Origin: PALSA-612 sp963755155
Lineage (GTDB): Bacteria; Actinomycetota; Thermoleophilia; Gaiellales; Gaiellaceae
Assembly: GCA_963755155.1 (NCBI GenBank)
Contig: CAVWIV010000003.1
Span: 186,001-250,000 of the forward strand
Direction of reading: 5' to 3'
Length of the DNA: 64,000 nucleotides
The notes beneath the pieces are model-generated. The model saw nothing but the letters and a program-made list of their open reading frames with translations, was not told the origin of the DNA and did not search any database. Each line of letters begins with the position of its first letter. Positions within the stretch are counted from its first letter, which is position 1. The position numbers were made by a program, and so were the translations under genes. Of this stretch, positions 19,421 through 29,020 are shown piece by piece.

Positions 19421-22194
19421 CCCTTGCCGTCGGATACGTAGCGGAGCGCTGGATTCGCTTCGAGCCGCGCCAGCCAGTCGGACGAGCCGTTCAGGAGATC
19501 GGCCGGGTCGGTGCGGATGCGTGGGATCTCGCCTGGCTCGAAGCTCCGGCTGATGGGTGAGGGCGACGGCTCGGCGCCCGCGAGGAACGCGCCGGCGAAT
19601 TCGTAGTCCTCGCCGTCCCAGGAGCCGCTGAGGGCGAGCTCTCGCCGTCCGGGCAGGAGGCCGAAGGGAAGCGCGATCGTCGCGATCTCGGCGTCAGGCG
19701 CCAGCTCCCGGATCAGGCGGTTCCCGAGCACGATCTGACGCTGCACGTCCTCGTCTGACAGCTCGTCGAGGCGAAGGTGGTCGAGCGTGTGGTTGCCGAG
19801 CTCGAAGCCGAGCGCGAGCAGCCGTTCGACGAGCTCGGCGGCCCGCGGGTCGGCCCCGAACGGCGCGCGGTTGACGTAGAACGTGCCGGCCGGCCGAAGG
19901 TCGGCGTGATCGCGCGCGAACTCGAGCATGATCCCGACGGCGGACTCGGGGTCGATACGGCCGTTCGGGAGCAGCGCCGCCTGGCTCGTGGTCGAGTCGT
20001 CGAACGTCAGCACGACCGGGGTCGCGCCGCGCGGCAGGTCGATCTTCCCGGTCGCGAGCGCGGACGCCGTCACCGGCCGGTAGCCGGCCTCGTGGAGCCG
20101 CTCGAGCTCGGCCCGGAACTCGTCGGGCGTGAGGTCGTAAACGCCGCCGCCGTCCGCGAGCAGCTGGTGGTACATGAGCACCGGCACGACGCCGAGCTCG
20201 TTCGGCTCGAGGCCGCTGCGCACCGGGTCGTCGGGCGAGCGCGACCGTGGCAGTGCCACGAGCTGGTCGGAGCCGGGCGCGGACGCGCGCGATCCGGCGG
20301 CCGGCAGCGCCGCATCGGCCTCGAGCGCCGTGCCCGTGTACGTGACGTTGGGATCCCAGAGCAGGAACTCGTCGATGCCCGCCGCACGCGCGCCGTCGAT
20401 CTGCGCCCGCACCTCTGCCTCCCCGTACTGGACGCCGAGCGAGAAGTCCTGCAGCCAGGGCACGGCGCGCGCGCCGGTGCCGCGGACGATGCGCTTGAAG
20501 TCGGCCAGCGACCTGCGCACGATCGCGTAGGGCTCGCTCTCCGGGCTCGCGACGTCGTACTCCTGCGGGCCCCAGTGCGACGGATAGAGCATCGGCGCGA
20601 CGTAGTCCACCTCGCGGGCGATGGCGGGGACGTCCTGGGCGATCTCCTCCGGCCGCGTGGCCGCGATGCCGAAAACGGACGCGCCGAGGAACGTGCCGTG
20701 CGGCGCCAGACGCCGGCGGGCCTGCGCGAGGAAGCTCGTGACCGCCGTCGCGGGATCCTCGTCCAGCCCGGGGACGACCATCGTTTCGAGTGGCCCGTCC
20801 GGCCGGCGGACGTAGTCGTAGAGGACGTCGTCGACGCCGAGCTTCGCGGCCGCCACCGCGAGATCGACGTTGTAGGCGCGGACGGTGGGATGGACGTAGC
20901 TCGTGAACCCGCCGTAGCCGCCGGAGTACGCACCGCCGTCGGGCGTCTGGATCACGAGGTCCCGCCGGCCGTGCGTCCACGCCCACTCGGCGAGAACGGG
21001 GTCGCGGAAGGCCACGAGCCGGCCGACCACCCTTGCGCCGCGACCGTGGAGCTGCTTCACGGCGGCGCCGAGGTCGTACGTCGCCCGTTCGGCGCCGATC
21101 CGACGCGCGAGTGTGACGCCGGAACGCCAGCCGACGATGCCGGACTCGTCCTTGAGGTCGAGCTCGACGGTGTTGATCCGCTTCTCGTCGAGCAGCCTCA
21201 GCACCTCGCCGCGCAGGCCGTCGTGCGCCCAGGCATCGGCACTCACGTGCACCGCGCGCACGGGATTGCGCGGGAGCCGCGGCGCCGTACCGACCTTGAA
21301 CCGGCTGTCGGCGACGTTTCCTGCCTGGTCGGATGCGAGGACGACGACCGTCCGCGCCGGCGCTCTTGCGAAGGCGACGGTAAAGCGCCCGTCCTCCTCG
21401 AGCGAGACGGGCCTTCCGTTCACGCGTACCCGGGCATCCGGCTCGACAGCGCCCCGCAATTCGTAAGCGGCGCCGCGCCGCGCCTCCAGCGAGCCTCTCG
21501 TGATCCGGACAGCGGGCGGCCGCCTGTCGACAGTGAACGTCCAGCTTCGGCGGTCGGAGAACGCGCCGCCTGCGCGCGAGACGCCGACCGTGTGCTCGCC
21601 GTCCGCAAGCCGCCCGGGGCGGAAGACGATCCTCCCGTCCCTCGCCGTCACGCGCGAGGAGACGGGGCTGCCGTCCACCGTCCACGTCGTGGCTGCCAGG
21701 TCGTCGGCGTCGCCCGCGACGGTGAACTCGAGCGTCGACATGGCGTCCCGGCCGAGCAGCGTGGCATCCGGACCTGTCGCGTCGAGCCCGCCGCCGCCGC
21801 TGAATGCCGTGAACGCAGCGATCCCCACAAGTGCCGCACCGCCAGCGACTGCGTACAGCCTCCGTCGTCTCCGAGCGGTCTCGCGTGCCCGTGCCGCTGC
21901 CCGGCGGGCGGCGATGTCGTCGCAGAGGAGCAGCACGGCGCGTGCCGCGGCGCGCACCTCGCCGGCCGCACCATCGTCGACAGCCTCGAGCGCCTCACGC
22001 CGCAGCGATGCCGTGGCGGCGGGCCGTCGCGTGCTCGACCCGCGACGCAATCGCTCAGTCTCGTCGGTCAGCGACGCGATCGCGCGCGCGAACGTCTCCA
22101 GGTCCCCACTCGCACCGTTGTGCAGCAGCCGGTCGGCCCAGCTACGAAGCTCGGCGATCTGCTCCTCGGTCAGCTGCGCCGGTCCCGTTTCCAT
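19417..22194 (-). CDS. membrane-anchored putative glycoside hydrolase / polysaccharide deacetylase fusion
   Basis: 925 residues. Residues about 1-105 are cytoplasmic and helical, one membrane helix follows (YAVAGGAALVGIAAFTAF), then a beta-rich Ig-like segment. The middle (about 330-620) is a DUF4015-type TIM-barrel putative glycosidase (VRAVHVSADAWAH, NTVELDLKDESG, YDYVRRPDG, LYPSHWGP). The end (about 680-890) is a NodB/CE4 deacetylase with VLTFDDS and the metal-site motif NHTLDH. Both active sites would face the outside, suggesting cell-wall or exopolysaccharide trimming. TACCTT (reverse of 22201-22206) sits exactly 6 bases before the ATG; the frame continues open upstream but is not used. 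Confidence 0.8.
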   Translation of the reverse strand: METGPAQLTEEQIAELRSWADRLLHNGASGDLETFARAIASLTDETERLRRGSSTRRPAATASLRREALEAVDDGAAGEVRAAARAVLLLCDDIAARRAAARARETARRRRRLYAVAGGAALVGIAAFTAFSGGGGLDATGPDATLLGRDAMSTLEFTVAGDADDLAATTWTVDGSPVSSRVTARDGRIVFRPGRLADGEHTVGVSRAGGAFSDRRSWTFTVDRRPPAVRITRGSLEARRGAAYELRGAVEPDARVRVNGRPVSLEEDGRFTVAFARAPARTVVVLASDQAGNVADSRFKVGTAPRLPRNPVRAVHVSADAWAHDGLRGEVLRLLDEKRINTVELDLKDESGIVGWRSGVTLARRIGAERATYDLGAAVKQLHGRGARVVGRLVAFRDPVLAEWAWTHGRRDLVIQTPDGGAYSGGYGGFTSYVHPTVRAYNVDLAVAAAKLGVDDVLYDYVRRPDGPLETMVVPGLDEDPATAVTSFLAQARRRLAPHGTFLGASVFGIAATRPEEIAQDVPAIAREVDYVAPMLYPSHWGPQEYDVASPESEPYAIVRRSLADFKRIVRGTGARAVPWLQDFSLGVQYGEAEVRAQIDGARAAGIDEFLLWDPNVTYTGTALEADAALPAAGSRASAPGSDQLVALPRSRSPDDPVRSGLEPNELGVVPVLMYHQLLADGGGVYDLTPDEFRAELERLHEAGYRPVTASALATGKIDLPRGATPVVLTFDDSTTSQAALLPNGRIDPESAVGIMLEFARDHADLRPAGTFYVNRAPFGADPRAAELVERLLALGFELGNHTLDHLRLDELSDEDVQRQIVLGNRLIRELAPDAEIATIALPFGLLPGRRELALSGSWDGEDYEFAGAFLAGAEPSPSPISRSFEPGEIPRIRTDPADLLNGSSDWLARLEANPALRYVSDGKG

Positions 22195-22200
22195 CGCCAC

Positions 22201-22206
22201 AAGGTA
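22201..22206 (-). promoter_or_regulatory. leaderless promoter hexamer of the deacetylase fusion gene
   Basis: TACCTT on the minus strand, 6 bases before the ATG at 22194; identical hexamer to the korA one. Confidence 0.5.
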
Positions 22207-22298
22207 CGCCTTCGCACCGTTGCGGTATTCTCCCTGGTGAGCTCGCTGGTTCTTGCGGGCGATCTTCTCGAAGCGCGGCACGACGACGTGCTGCACCC

Positions 22299-24762
22299 AT
22301 GCACGAGATCTCAGAACAGCGCACGACAGCCACAGAGGCGCCTGGCCTGCCTGCCGATGCCGCACTCGCGGAGCAGTGGGCCGGTGAGCCCTTCCTCCGG
22401 CCGGACGAAGACCCGGCCCAGGTGCTCGCCCCCGGCACCGCGCGCCGCAGCGCGCTCGACGAGGCGCTCGCGGAGATGGCCGCCGGCCGGGAGGAGCCTT
22501 CGTACGAATGGCGCACGCGGTTCGCGCTCATGCTCGGTCTCGAGCGCGTGCTCACGGGCAAGCCGGCCGTCCTCGAGTCCGGCACCGAGCTCCGCCGCCA
22601 CCAGATCGACGCGCTGGCCGGAATGCTCACGGCGCTCATCACCGCGAACCAGCGGGAGGTCGAGGAAGCGAACGGCTTCGACGAGCCCCTGCCCGAGGAC
22701 GACGAGAATGGCGACCTCAACGGTGACCCGGAGGACAACGGCCATCTCGCCGAGGTCGACGACGAGGCAGAGGAGGAGGAGACCGTTGGCGAGGATCCCG
22801 GTGCGGTTCGCCGTTACCGCTTCCGCCATCCCACGGCTTCGGGCAAGACGATCGCCGCCGCCGGCTTCGTCGAGGCCGCGCGCTCGGCGGGCGTGCTCAT
22901 CCTCACGCACCGCCGCCTCCTCGTCAGCCAGTTCATCCGTGAGCTGACGGCGGAGGGTTACGGCGAGCGCCTCACGCCCGAGATCCTCGAACGGCGCGAA
23001 GGCGCCGAGGCAGAACCCGATCACGATCCAGACGTACGCGTGGTTCGCACGGCACGCCAACGACCTGCGGCGAGACGCGTACCACCTCGTGATCGCCGAC
23101 GAGGCGCACACGGCGCTGGGAGAGAAGACGTCAGCCGCAATCCGTAGCTTCCCCGACCCGATCTACATCGGCATGACGGCCACCGAGCAGCTGATCGCGA
23201 AGCAGGTGGCCGACGTCTTCCCGGCCTCCGTCGACGACCTCCCGCTGCAGGATGCCGCCCGCCGCGGCCTCATCGCGCCGCTGCGCTGCCTCCGGGTGCC
23301 GCCGGTGGCGGCGATCAACTCGGTGCCGATCGTCGGCGGCGACTTCGACGAAGGCGCGCTCGCGAAGGTGCTCGACCACGTGGCGCTGAACCAGGCCGCC
23401 GCGAGCCTGTACCGCGACCGGTTCGAGGACACGCCGGGCATCGTCTACGCGGCAGGCGTCGACCACGCGTACAACCTCGCCCAGGAGTTCCGCGCCGCGG
23501 GTCTCAAGGCAGAGGCCGTCTCGGGCCGCACGCCGCCCGTGCGGCTGGCGGAGACGCTCGCGGCGTACGAGCGCGGCGAGATCAACGTCCTCATCAACGC
23601 GATGCTGCTCGCCGAGGGTTGGAACTCGCCGCGGGCGACGGTCGTCTTCCACCTGGCGCCCACGGCGAGCCGGCGCGTGTACCAGCAGCGAATCGGCCGC
23701 ATCATGCGCATGCACCCGCGCAAGGAAGCCGGCATCGTCGTCGACTTCGTGAACAAGGGCTCGACCCACTCCGAGCGCGTGATCACCCTCCATTCGCTGC
23801 TCGACACCGACTTCTATCGTGAGGGCGCGCGCGTCACACCGGCGCCACGCCGCCGCTTCCAGCGCCGCGCCCGCCGGAGGCTGACCCCGGCGACGTGGCT
23901 CGTTCCCGTGACCCCCGACGTGCGCCGAAGGCTGGCGGTCATCGCCCGCGAGTGGCAGCGCATCGACCCGAAGTACCTCGACCAGGAGGAGCAGGGCTAC
24001 TGGGCGACGTTCGCGGGACGCGCTGTGCGCTTCGAGGAACGGGCGGAGCTTGTGAAGAGCTTCACCGACGGCCGCGCGAGCAAGGAGGCGCTCGAGCAGT
24101 TCCTCTTCACGTGCGCCGCCGAGAACCCGAACCGGCGGCTGCGCATGATGGCGCTCGCCGACCGCGTATCCATGCAGGTCGAGCGGGCGAACTTCGACGA
24201 CCTCGTCACGCTCGTGACGCAGGCGCCGCCCTGGGAGAAGGACCGCCTGTCCGGTGGGCGGATGTTGCTGCAGGCGATCGCCCAGGAGAAGCCCGATGCG
24301 CCCGAGCAGATCCTCGCCCGCTGGACGTGGAGGCTCGCGCGCGCGACTCGCAAGGCTCAGGACCGGGCCGCCAGCGCAGAGTACGCCGAGGCCAAGCGGC
24401 TGCTCGGCGCGCTCGCGAACTCACGGGGCCACCGGCACGAGGAGAACGCCGCGAGGCTCGTCACGGCTGCTCGCGAGCAGCCGCTCACGGTGGCGGCCGC
24501 GCTGCTCGCTTCGGCCGAGGGCTACACGCCGCGCTCGACGAAGCTCCTCGACGCCGCCCGCGAGGAGATCGGCGCCGTCCAGGACGTGGCCGCGGCGCTC
24601 GCGGAGAACCTCCCCGAGCCGAAGCCTCCTCGCCGCGCGCGCCGCCGGAGGCGCCGCAAGAAGCGTGGCGCGGGGCAGGCGCCGACCACGCAGAACGGCT
24701 CAGAGGCGACACCCGCCGCGGAGCCGGAGCCCGCTCAGCCGGAAGAGGCGACTTCGGCGTAA
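22299..24762 (+). CDS. SF2 DEAD/DEAH-type helicase (frameshifted)
   Basis: N-terminal part in one frame: acidic insertion (EPLPEDDENGDLNGDPEDNG) then Walker A as RHPTASGKTIAAAGF and ILTHRRLL. Near 23009-23016 the frame changes by an apparent extra base; the next frame carries NPITIQTYAWFARH, DEAH box (LVIADEAHTALGEKT), GMTATE, and the C-terminal helicase motif QQRIGRIMRMHPRK. The tail is basic (RRARRRRRRKKRG). About 820 residues when joined. The ATG at 22299 lacks a ribosome binding site; a GTG at 22237, 5 bases after TATTCT, would be an alternative start if one more base is missing near 22298. The DNA or RNA substrate is unknown. Confidence 0.8.
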
Positions 24763-25433
24763 CGGAAGCAGGAGACGACGTGGTCGTTGACCATGCCCGT
24801 CGACTGCATGAACGCGTAGCACACGGTCGGCCCCACGAAGCGGAAGCCCCGGCGCTTCAGGTCCTTGCTCATCGCCCGCGACTCCTCAGTCTCGGCCGGG
24901 ATCTCGCTCACCTCACGGAAGCGGTTGACCTTCGGCGACCCGCCGACGAAGCTCCAGAGGTAGGCGGCGAGGCTGCCATCGGCCTCCTGCACTTCGAGCA
25001 CACGCTGCGCGTTCGAGATCGCCGACTCGACCTTTAGGCGGTTGCGGACGATGCCGGCGTCGGCGAGCAGCCGCTCGGTGTCCTTTCGGCCAAAGCGCGC
25101 GACCTTCTCGGGATCGAAGCCGGCAAACGCCTTCCGGTAGCCCTCGCGCTTACGGAGGATCGTCGACCACGACAGGCCCGCCTGCGCTCCCTCCAGCACG
25201 AGCAGCTCGTAGAGATCGCGGTCGTCGTGCGACGGCACGCCCCACTCCTCGTCGTGGTAGGCGATGTAGAGGGGGTCGCCTTCAGGCGCCCAGGCGCAGC
25301 GCGTCCCGGAAGCAGCCTCGCCTTCGGCTCGGCTGGCTTCGGGTCTTCTTCGCTTCGCAGCTCGAGTAGTCGCGTCCTCGGCACCTACGGTGCTGTCGGC
25401 CGCGCTACTCAGCTGCTCAGCTTCGAAGTTCAC
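24735..25433 (-). CDS. tag: DNA-3-methyladenine glycosylase I
   Basis: 232 residues; the Tag core (about 187 residues) starts at TRCAWAPEGDPLYIAYHDEEWGVP. The catalytic region is AGLSWSTILRKREGYRKAFAGFDPEKVA; the C-terminal GFRFVGPTVCYAFMQSTGMVNDH holds zinc-ligand residues. It excises 3-methyladenine from DNA. The first 45 residues are an alanine/arginine-rich extension not found in the usual family; the ATG at 25433 overlaps the PAC2 stop (ATGA), so translation may start there or further in. Convergent overlap of 28 bases with the helicase. Confidence 0.9.
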   Translation of the reverse strand: MNFEAEQLSSAADSTVGAEDATTRAAKRRRPEASRAEGEAASGTRCAWAPEGDPLYIAYHDEEWGVPSHDDRDLYELLVLEGAQAGLSWSTILRKREGYRKAFAGFDPEKVARFGRKDTERLLADAGIVRNRLKVESAISNAQRVLEVQEADGSLAAYLWSFVGGSPKVNRFREVSEIPAETEESRAMSKDLKRRGFRFVGPTVCYAFMQSTGMVNDHVVSCFRYAEVASSG

Positions 25434-26311
25434 TGCTCGCGGGCGGCGTCGGGCGGCTGGTCGTCCTCCTCGCGCTCGCGGAGGAAGCGTGTCAGCTCGG
25501 CGGCGATCGACTCGCCGCTCGGGACGTCATGCTCCTCGATGAGGTCGACGCGCTGCTCGAGCTCGTCGACATACGCAACGGCGTCCTCGTCGGACGAGAC
25601 CGCCTCGGTCACGTGCGACGTGTAGCCCTCCACCATGGCCTCGAGCTCGGCGACGTCGATCGGCATCTCGAGCAGCGACGACAGCCGGTCGCAGAGTGCG
25701 AGCGCCGCGCGCGGGCTCGGCGCGAGCGAGACGTAGTGCGGCACCGCCGCCCAGAAGCTCACGGAGGGGATGCCGGCCTGGCGGCACGCGTCGTGGAGCA
25801 CGCCGACGATGCCCGTCGGGCCCTCGTAGCGTGAGGCCTGGAGGCCGAGCTTCTCCACGAGGTCGGGATCCGAGCCGGCGCCGGTGACCGGGGCCGGTCG
25901 CGTGTGCGGGACGTCCGCCAGCAACGCGCCGAGGCTGACGATGAGCTCGATGCCGAGATCCTGGACGAGGTCGACGACGATCTCCGTGAACGTCCGCCAG
26001 CGGACGTTCGGCTCAGTGCCGACGAGCAGCACGATGTCGCGCTCGCCGGGGCTCGCGTGGAAGAAGTCGTTCTCCGGCCAGTCGATGTGTCGGGTGAGAC
26101 CGTCGATGAGCGAGACGCGCGGCCGTGTCGCCTGGAAGTCGAAGAACCCCTCCGGGTCGATGTCGGCGAACTTCTCCGCGTCCCACGTGGTGACGAGGTG
26201 CTGGATGGCGAGCGACGCGCCCTGGCCACCGTCGTTCCAGCCGCGGAACGCCGTCACGAGGACGGGCTCCTTGAGCGTGGGGCGGGACTCGAGACGGAGC
26301 TCGTCTGCCAT
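25430..26311 (-). CDS. PAC2 family (DUF75) protein
   Basis: 293 residues matching the PAC2/proteasome-assembly-chaperone-like family: PVLVTAFRGWNDGGQGASLAIQHL, DFQATRPRV, then IELIVSLGALLADVPHTRPAPVTG and GIVGVLHDACRQAGIPSVSFWAAVPHYV. In actinobacteria these proteins are often proteasome-linked, but no proteasome gene is in the window. TAGACT (reverse of 26318-26323) lies exactly 6 bases before the ATG. Co-transcribed with tag. Confidence 0.88.
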   Translation of the reverse strand: MADELRLESRPTLKEPVLVTAFRGWNDGGQGASLAIQHLVTTWDAEKFADIDPEGFFDFQATRPRVSLIDGLTRHIDWPENDFFHASPGERDIVLLVGTEPNVRWRTFTEIVVDLVQDLGIELIVSLGALLADVPHTRPAPVTGAGSDPDLVEKLGLQASRYEGPTGIVGVLHDACRQAGIPSVSFWAAVPHYVSLAPSPRAALALCDRLSSLLEMPIDVAELEAMVEGYTSHVTEAVSSDEDAVAYVDELEQRVDLIEEHDVPSGESIAAELTRFLREREEDDQPPDAAREQ

Positions 26312-26317
26312 CGGTCC

Positions 26318-26323
26318 AGTCTA
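26318..26323 (-). promoter_or_regulatory. leaderless promoter hexamer of the PAC2 gene
   Basis: TAGACT on the minus strand, exactly 6 bases before ATG 26311; it overlaps the last codons of selD. Confidence 0.55.
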
Positions 26324-27361
26324 CGCCCCGCGTAGCTCGACGCCGGAACCCTCCTCTACCGCACCGATGCGAGTGAGGAAGAGCCCTGCGGCGTCGAACG
26401 TTGCTTGCAGAACGGCGCCGCGGTCCCTCGGCAGGGAGATGAGCAGGCCGCCGGCGGTCTGCGGGTCCCAGGCCAGCGCGACGACGTCCTCGGCGACCCC
26501 TTCCGTGACGTCCACGTGCTCGCCGGCGAACTCGCGGTTGCGCCGGTCGCCGCCCGTCACCTCGCCCGCGCGCGCCACCTCGAGCGCGCCCGAGAGCGCG
26601 GGCAGCACGTCGGCGTCGAGCACGATCCGCACGCCGCTCCGGCTCGCCGTCTCCCACGCGTGCCCGAGGAGGCCGAAACCCGTGACGTCGGTGACCGCGT
26701 TGGGCTGGAAGGGGCGGAGGGCGTCCGCCGCGTCGCGGTTGAGCATCCGCATCCAGCGCACCGCCTCCGCGAGCTCGACCTCGCCCGCCAGCTCGCGCTT
26801 CGCGCCGTGCAGGACGAGCCCGGTGCCGAGCGGCTTCGTGAGGAAGAGCGCGTCACCAGGCGCCGCGTTGCTCTTCGCCCAGATCGCGTCTGGATGGGCG
26901 GTGCCGACCACCGCCAGTCCGTACTTCGGCTCGTTGTCGCGGATCGTGTGCCCGCCGGCGAGCAGCGCCCCGGCCGCACGGACGGTCTCGTCGGCTCCCG
27001 CGAGAATGTCGGCCAGCACGCTCACCGGCAGCTCCTCCGGGAACGCGGCCACGGAGAGCGCGAGCAGCGGGGAGCCACCCATCGCGAAGACGTCGTTGAG
27101 CGCGTTCGCGGCGGCGATGGCGCCGAAGTCGCGAGGGTCGTCGACCATGGGCGGAAAGAAGTCGACGGTGAAGACAAGCGCGCGCTCGTCGTCGAGCTTG
27201 TAGACGGCCGCGTCGTCGGCGGGGCTGAGCCCGACGAGGAGGTTCTCCGCCTCGGGCGGGACGAAGCCGGCGAGCAGCTCCTCGAGCCGGCCGGCCGCGT
27301 ACTTCGCCGCGCAGCCGCCGGCCGTGACGAGCTCGGAGAGCTTCACGTCGCTTGTGGCCAT
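26321..27361 (-). CDS. selD: selenide, water dikinase
   Basis: 346 residues. It makes selenophosphate from selenide and ATP. The catalytic region reads TAGGCAAKYAAG, placing cysteine at 17 and lysine at 20, the positions used by E. coli SelD; it is therefore a cysteine rather than selenocysteine form. ADDAAVYKLDDERALVFTVDFFPP and NALNDVFAMGGSPLLAL are the ATP/metal-binding parts. No selA, selB, tRNA-Sec or ybbB gene is in the window. Leaderless: the minus-strand TAGAGT lies 6 bases before the ATG. Confidence 0.93.
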   Translation of the reverse strand: MATSDVKLSELVTAGGCAAKYAAGRLEELLAGFVPPEAENLLVGLSPADDAAVYKLDDERALVFTVDFFPPMVDDPRDFGAIAAANALNDVFAMGGSPLLALSVAAFPEELPVSVLADILAGADETVRAAGALLAGGHTIRDNEPKYGLAVVGTAHPDAIWAKSNAAPGDALFLTKPLGTGLVLHGAKRELAGEVELAEAVRWMRMLNRDAADALRPFQPNAVTDVTGFGLLGHAWETASRSGVRIVLDADVLPALSGALEVARAGEVTGGDRRNREFAGEHVDVTEGVAEDVVALAWDPQTAGGLLISLPRDRGAVLQATFDAAGLFLTRIGAVEEGSGVELRGA

Positions 27362-27367
27362 GCAATC

Positions 27368-27377
27368 ACTCTAGAGT
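27368..27377. promoter_or_regulatory. palindromic shared -10 element, selD and SDR gene
   Basis: ACTCTAGAGT is a perfect 10-bp palindrome. Read on the minus strand its TAGAGT ends 6 bases from the selD ATG (27361); read on the plus strand its TAGAGT ends 6 bases from the SDR GTG (27384). Two divergent leaderless promoters thus share overlapping -10 elements in a 22-base intergenic gap. Confidence 0.65.
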
Positions 27378-27383
27378 CTCGCC

Positions 27384-28070
27384 GTGGCACGAAGCGCGCT
27401 CGTCACGGGAGGATCGCGGGGCATCGGCCTCGCGATCGCGAAGATGCTGGCCGAGGAGGGCTTTGCGCTCACGCTCGCTGCACGCAACGCCGAGCGGGTG
27501 GAGGCCGCGGCCGGGGAGCTCGGCGCGCTCGCCGTGGTTGGGGACGTGTCCGAAGCGGAAGACTGCGAGCGTATCGTTGCGGCTCATGTCGAGCGGCACG
27601 GCGGCCTCGACGTCCTCGTCAACTCCGCCGGCATCGGCATCGGCGGCAACCTCGAGACGCTTCCGGTCAGGCACATCGATCTCCAGCTGAAGGTCAACGT
27701 CCGCGGCCTCATCGTCGTCACGCGCGCCGCGATTCCGCATCTGAAGAAGACGCGCGGGCTCGTCGTCAACCTCGCGTCGATCGCGGGGACGATGCCGACG
27801 CCGGGCCTGTCGATCTACGGCGCCTCGAAGGCCGCCGTGATCTCGTTCACGCGGTCGCTCAACGAGGAGCTGGACGCCGACGGCGTGCGCGCGACGGCGC
27901 TCTGCCCGGCCTTCGTCGACACGGACATGGCCTCCTGGAGCGGCATCCCCGGCGAGGAGATGATCCAGCCCGAGGATTGCGCCGAGGTCGTGCGGCTGCT
28001 GCTGAAGCTCACGCCGATGGCGCGAATCCCGCAGGTCGTCGTCGAACGCGTCGGCTCGGGCGGCGCCTAG
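27384..28070 (+). CDS. short-chain dehydrogenase/reductase
   Basis: 228 residues, slightly short for a classical SDR. Cofactor motif TGGSRGIGLAIA, NSAGIGIGG, and the catalytic Ser-Tyr-Lys set (NLASIAG, then YGASKAAVISF). The C-terminal CPAFVDTDM fits the classical family. Substrate unknown. GTG start 6 bases after a shared palindromic -10. Its stop overlaps the convergent lipoprotein gene by 4 bases. Confidence 0.88.
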   Translation: MARSALVTGGSRGIGLAIAKMLAEEGFALTLAARNAERVEAAAGELGALAVVGDVSEAEDCERIVAAHVERHGGLDVLVNSAGIGIGGNLETLPVRHIDLQLKVNVRGLIVVTRAAIPHLKKTRGLVVNLASIAGTMPTPGLSIYGASKAAVISFTRSLNEELDADGVRATALCPAFVDTDMASWSGIPGEEMIQPEDCAEVVRLLLKLTPMARIPQVVVERVGSGGA

Positions 28071-28986
28071 GCCAGTAGTCGGCGCACGGCGGCTTCAAGC
28101 TCGCCGGCGGATACCGAGCCTTCGAAGCGCGCCTTGATGCGGCCGTCGCGGCCGACGAGGAACACCCACGGCTCCGTGGGCAGCTTCCACTCCTTCACCC
28201 AGCGGTTCGTCTCCGGCGGCTGGTTGTCCTCGTAGATCTCGACGTGGATGAAGCGGACGGGGCTCTTGCCGATTCGCTTGCGCACGTGGTCGGCGACGTC
28301 GACGACGGGGCCGCAGGTACGGCTTTCGCAGAACTTCGGGGTCGAGAACACGAGCACGAACGGGGCGCGATCGGCGATCGAGTCGGCCACCGAATGACGG
28401 AGGAGCCCGACGTCGGGCGGCGTGCGGGTAGTGAGCGCCGCGAGATCGCCGTCGGTCGAGGCGATCGTCGGCGTCCGCGAAGGAAACGCCTTCGCGCCGA
28501 CGGCGGGCGCCTTCGGCTCGTCGGCGACCTCGAGGTCGAGCGCGCCCTGGATCGGCCGCCCGCCGACCGGCTCGGCGACGAGCACGTACTTGCCGGCCTC
28601 CGGGAGCCGTAGCCGCGCCGCAAACACGCGCGTCACGTCGCCGGCCGCGGCTTCCGACACGCCCGGGCACACCGACGTTCTCCAGGCGGGCGGTCGCCTG
28701 GAGGAATGGCTTGTCGTCGAAGGAGCGGGCGACCCACACCCGCGCGCGCGGCCGCTCGATCGACTTCCCACGCGAGTCGATGACAAGGAAGACGACGCGC
28801 ACGTCCCCGCGCGGGTAGTCGGACGTGCCGGGAACGAGCGCGATGTCGTCTCCCGGGCGGGCAGAGCACGTCACCCAGCGACCCGTCCACGGATCCCCCT
28901 TTCGGGGTACCCCCACCGCCGCCGCAGGCGGACAGCAACGCGGCCGCGAGGAGGAGCGCGGCCGCGAGGAGGACACTGCGGCGCAT
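28067..28986 (-). CDS. lipoprotein with thioredoxin-like domain (two frameshifts)
   Basis: A lipoprotein signal (MRRSVLLAAALLLAAALLSACG, lipobox LLSAC) opens the gene. Two apparent one-base insertions follow, near 28861 and 28664, both in C/G runs; across them the protein reads GDVLC, then PGDDIALVPGTSDYPRGDVRV...LENVGVPG, then VSEAAAGDVTRVF...GALDLEVADEPK. The C-terminal half is thioredoxin-like (RAPFVLVFSTPKFCESRTCGPVVDVADHV), with a C-x4-C spacing instead of CxxC, and ends in EPWVFLVGRDGRIKARFEGSV. It is predicted to be an extracytoplasmic, membrane-tethered redox or chaperone-like protein. TACACT (reverse of 28994-28999) lies 7 bases before the ATG. Confidence 0.7.
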
Positions 28987-29020
28987 GGCGCCGAGTGTAG
29001 AGACAGGTGCCTAGGAGGCT

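Noticed and set aside
19777..22947. A 1056-codon plus-strand open frame opposite the deacetylase fusion
   Set aside because: High-GC antisense shadow; the minus strand carries clear domains, signal anchor and promoter.
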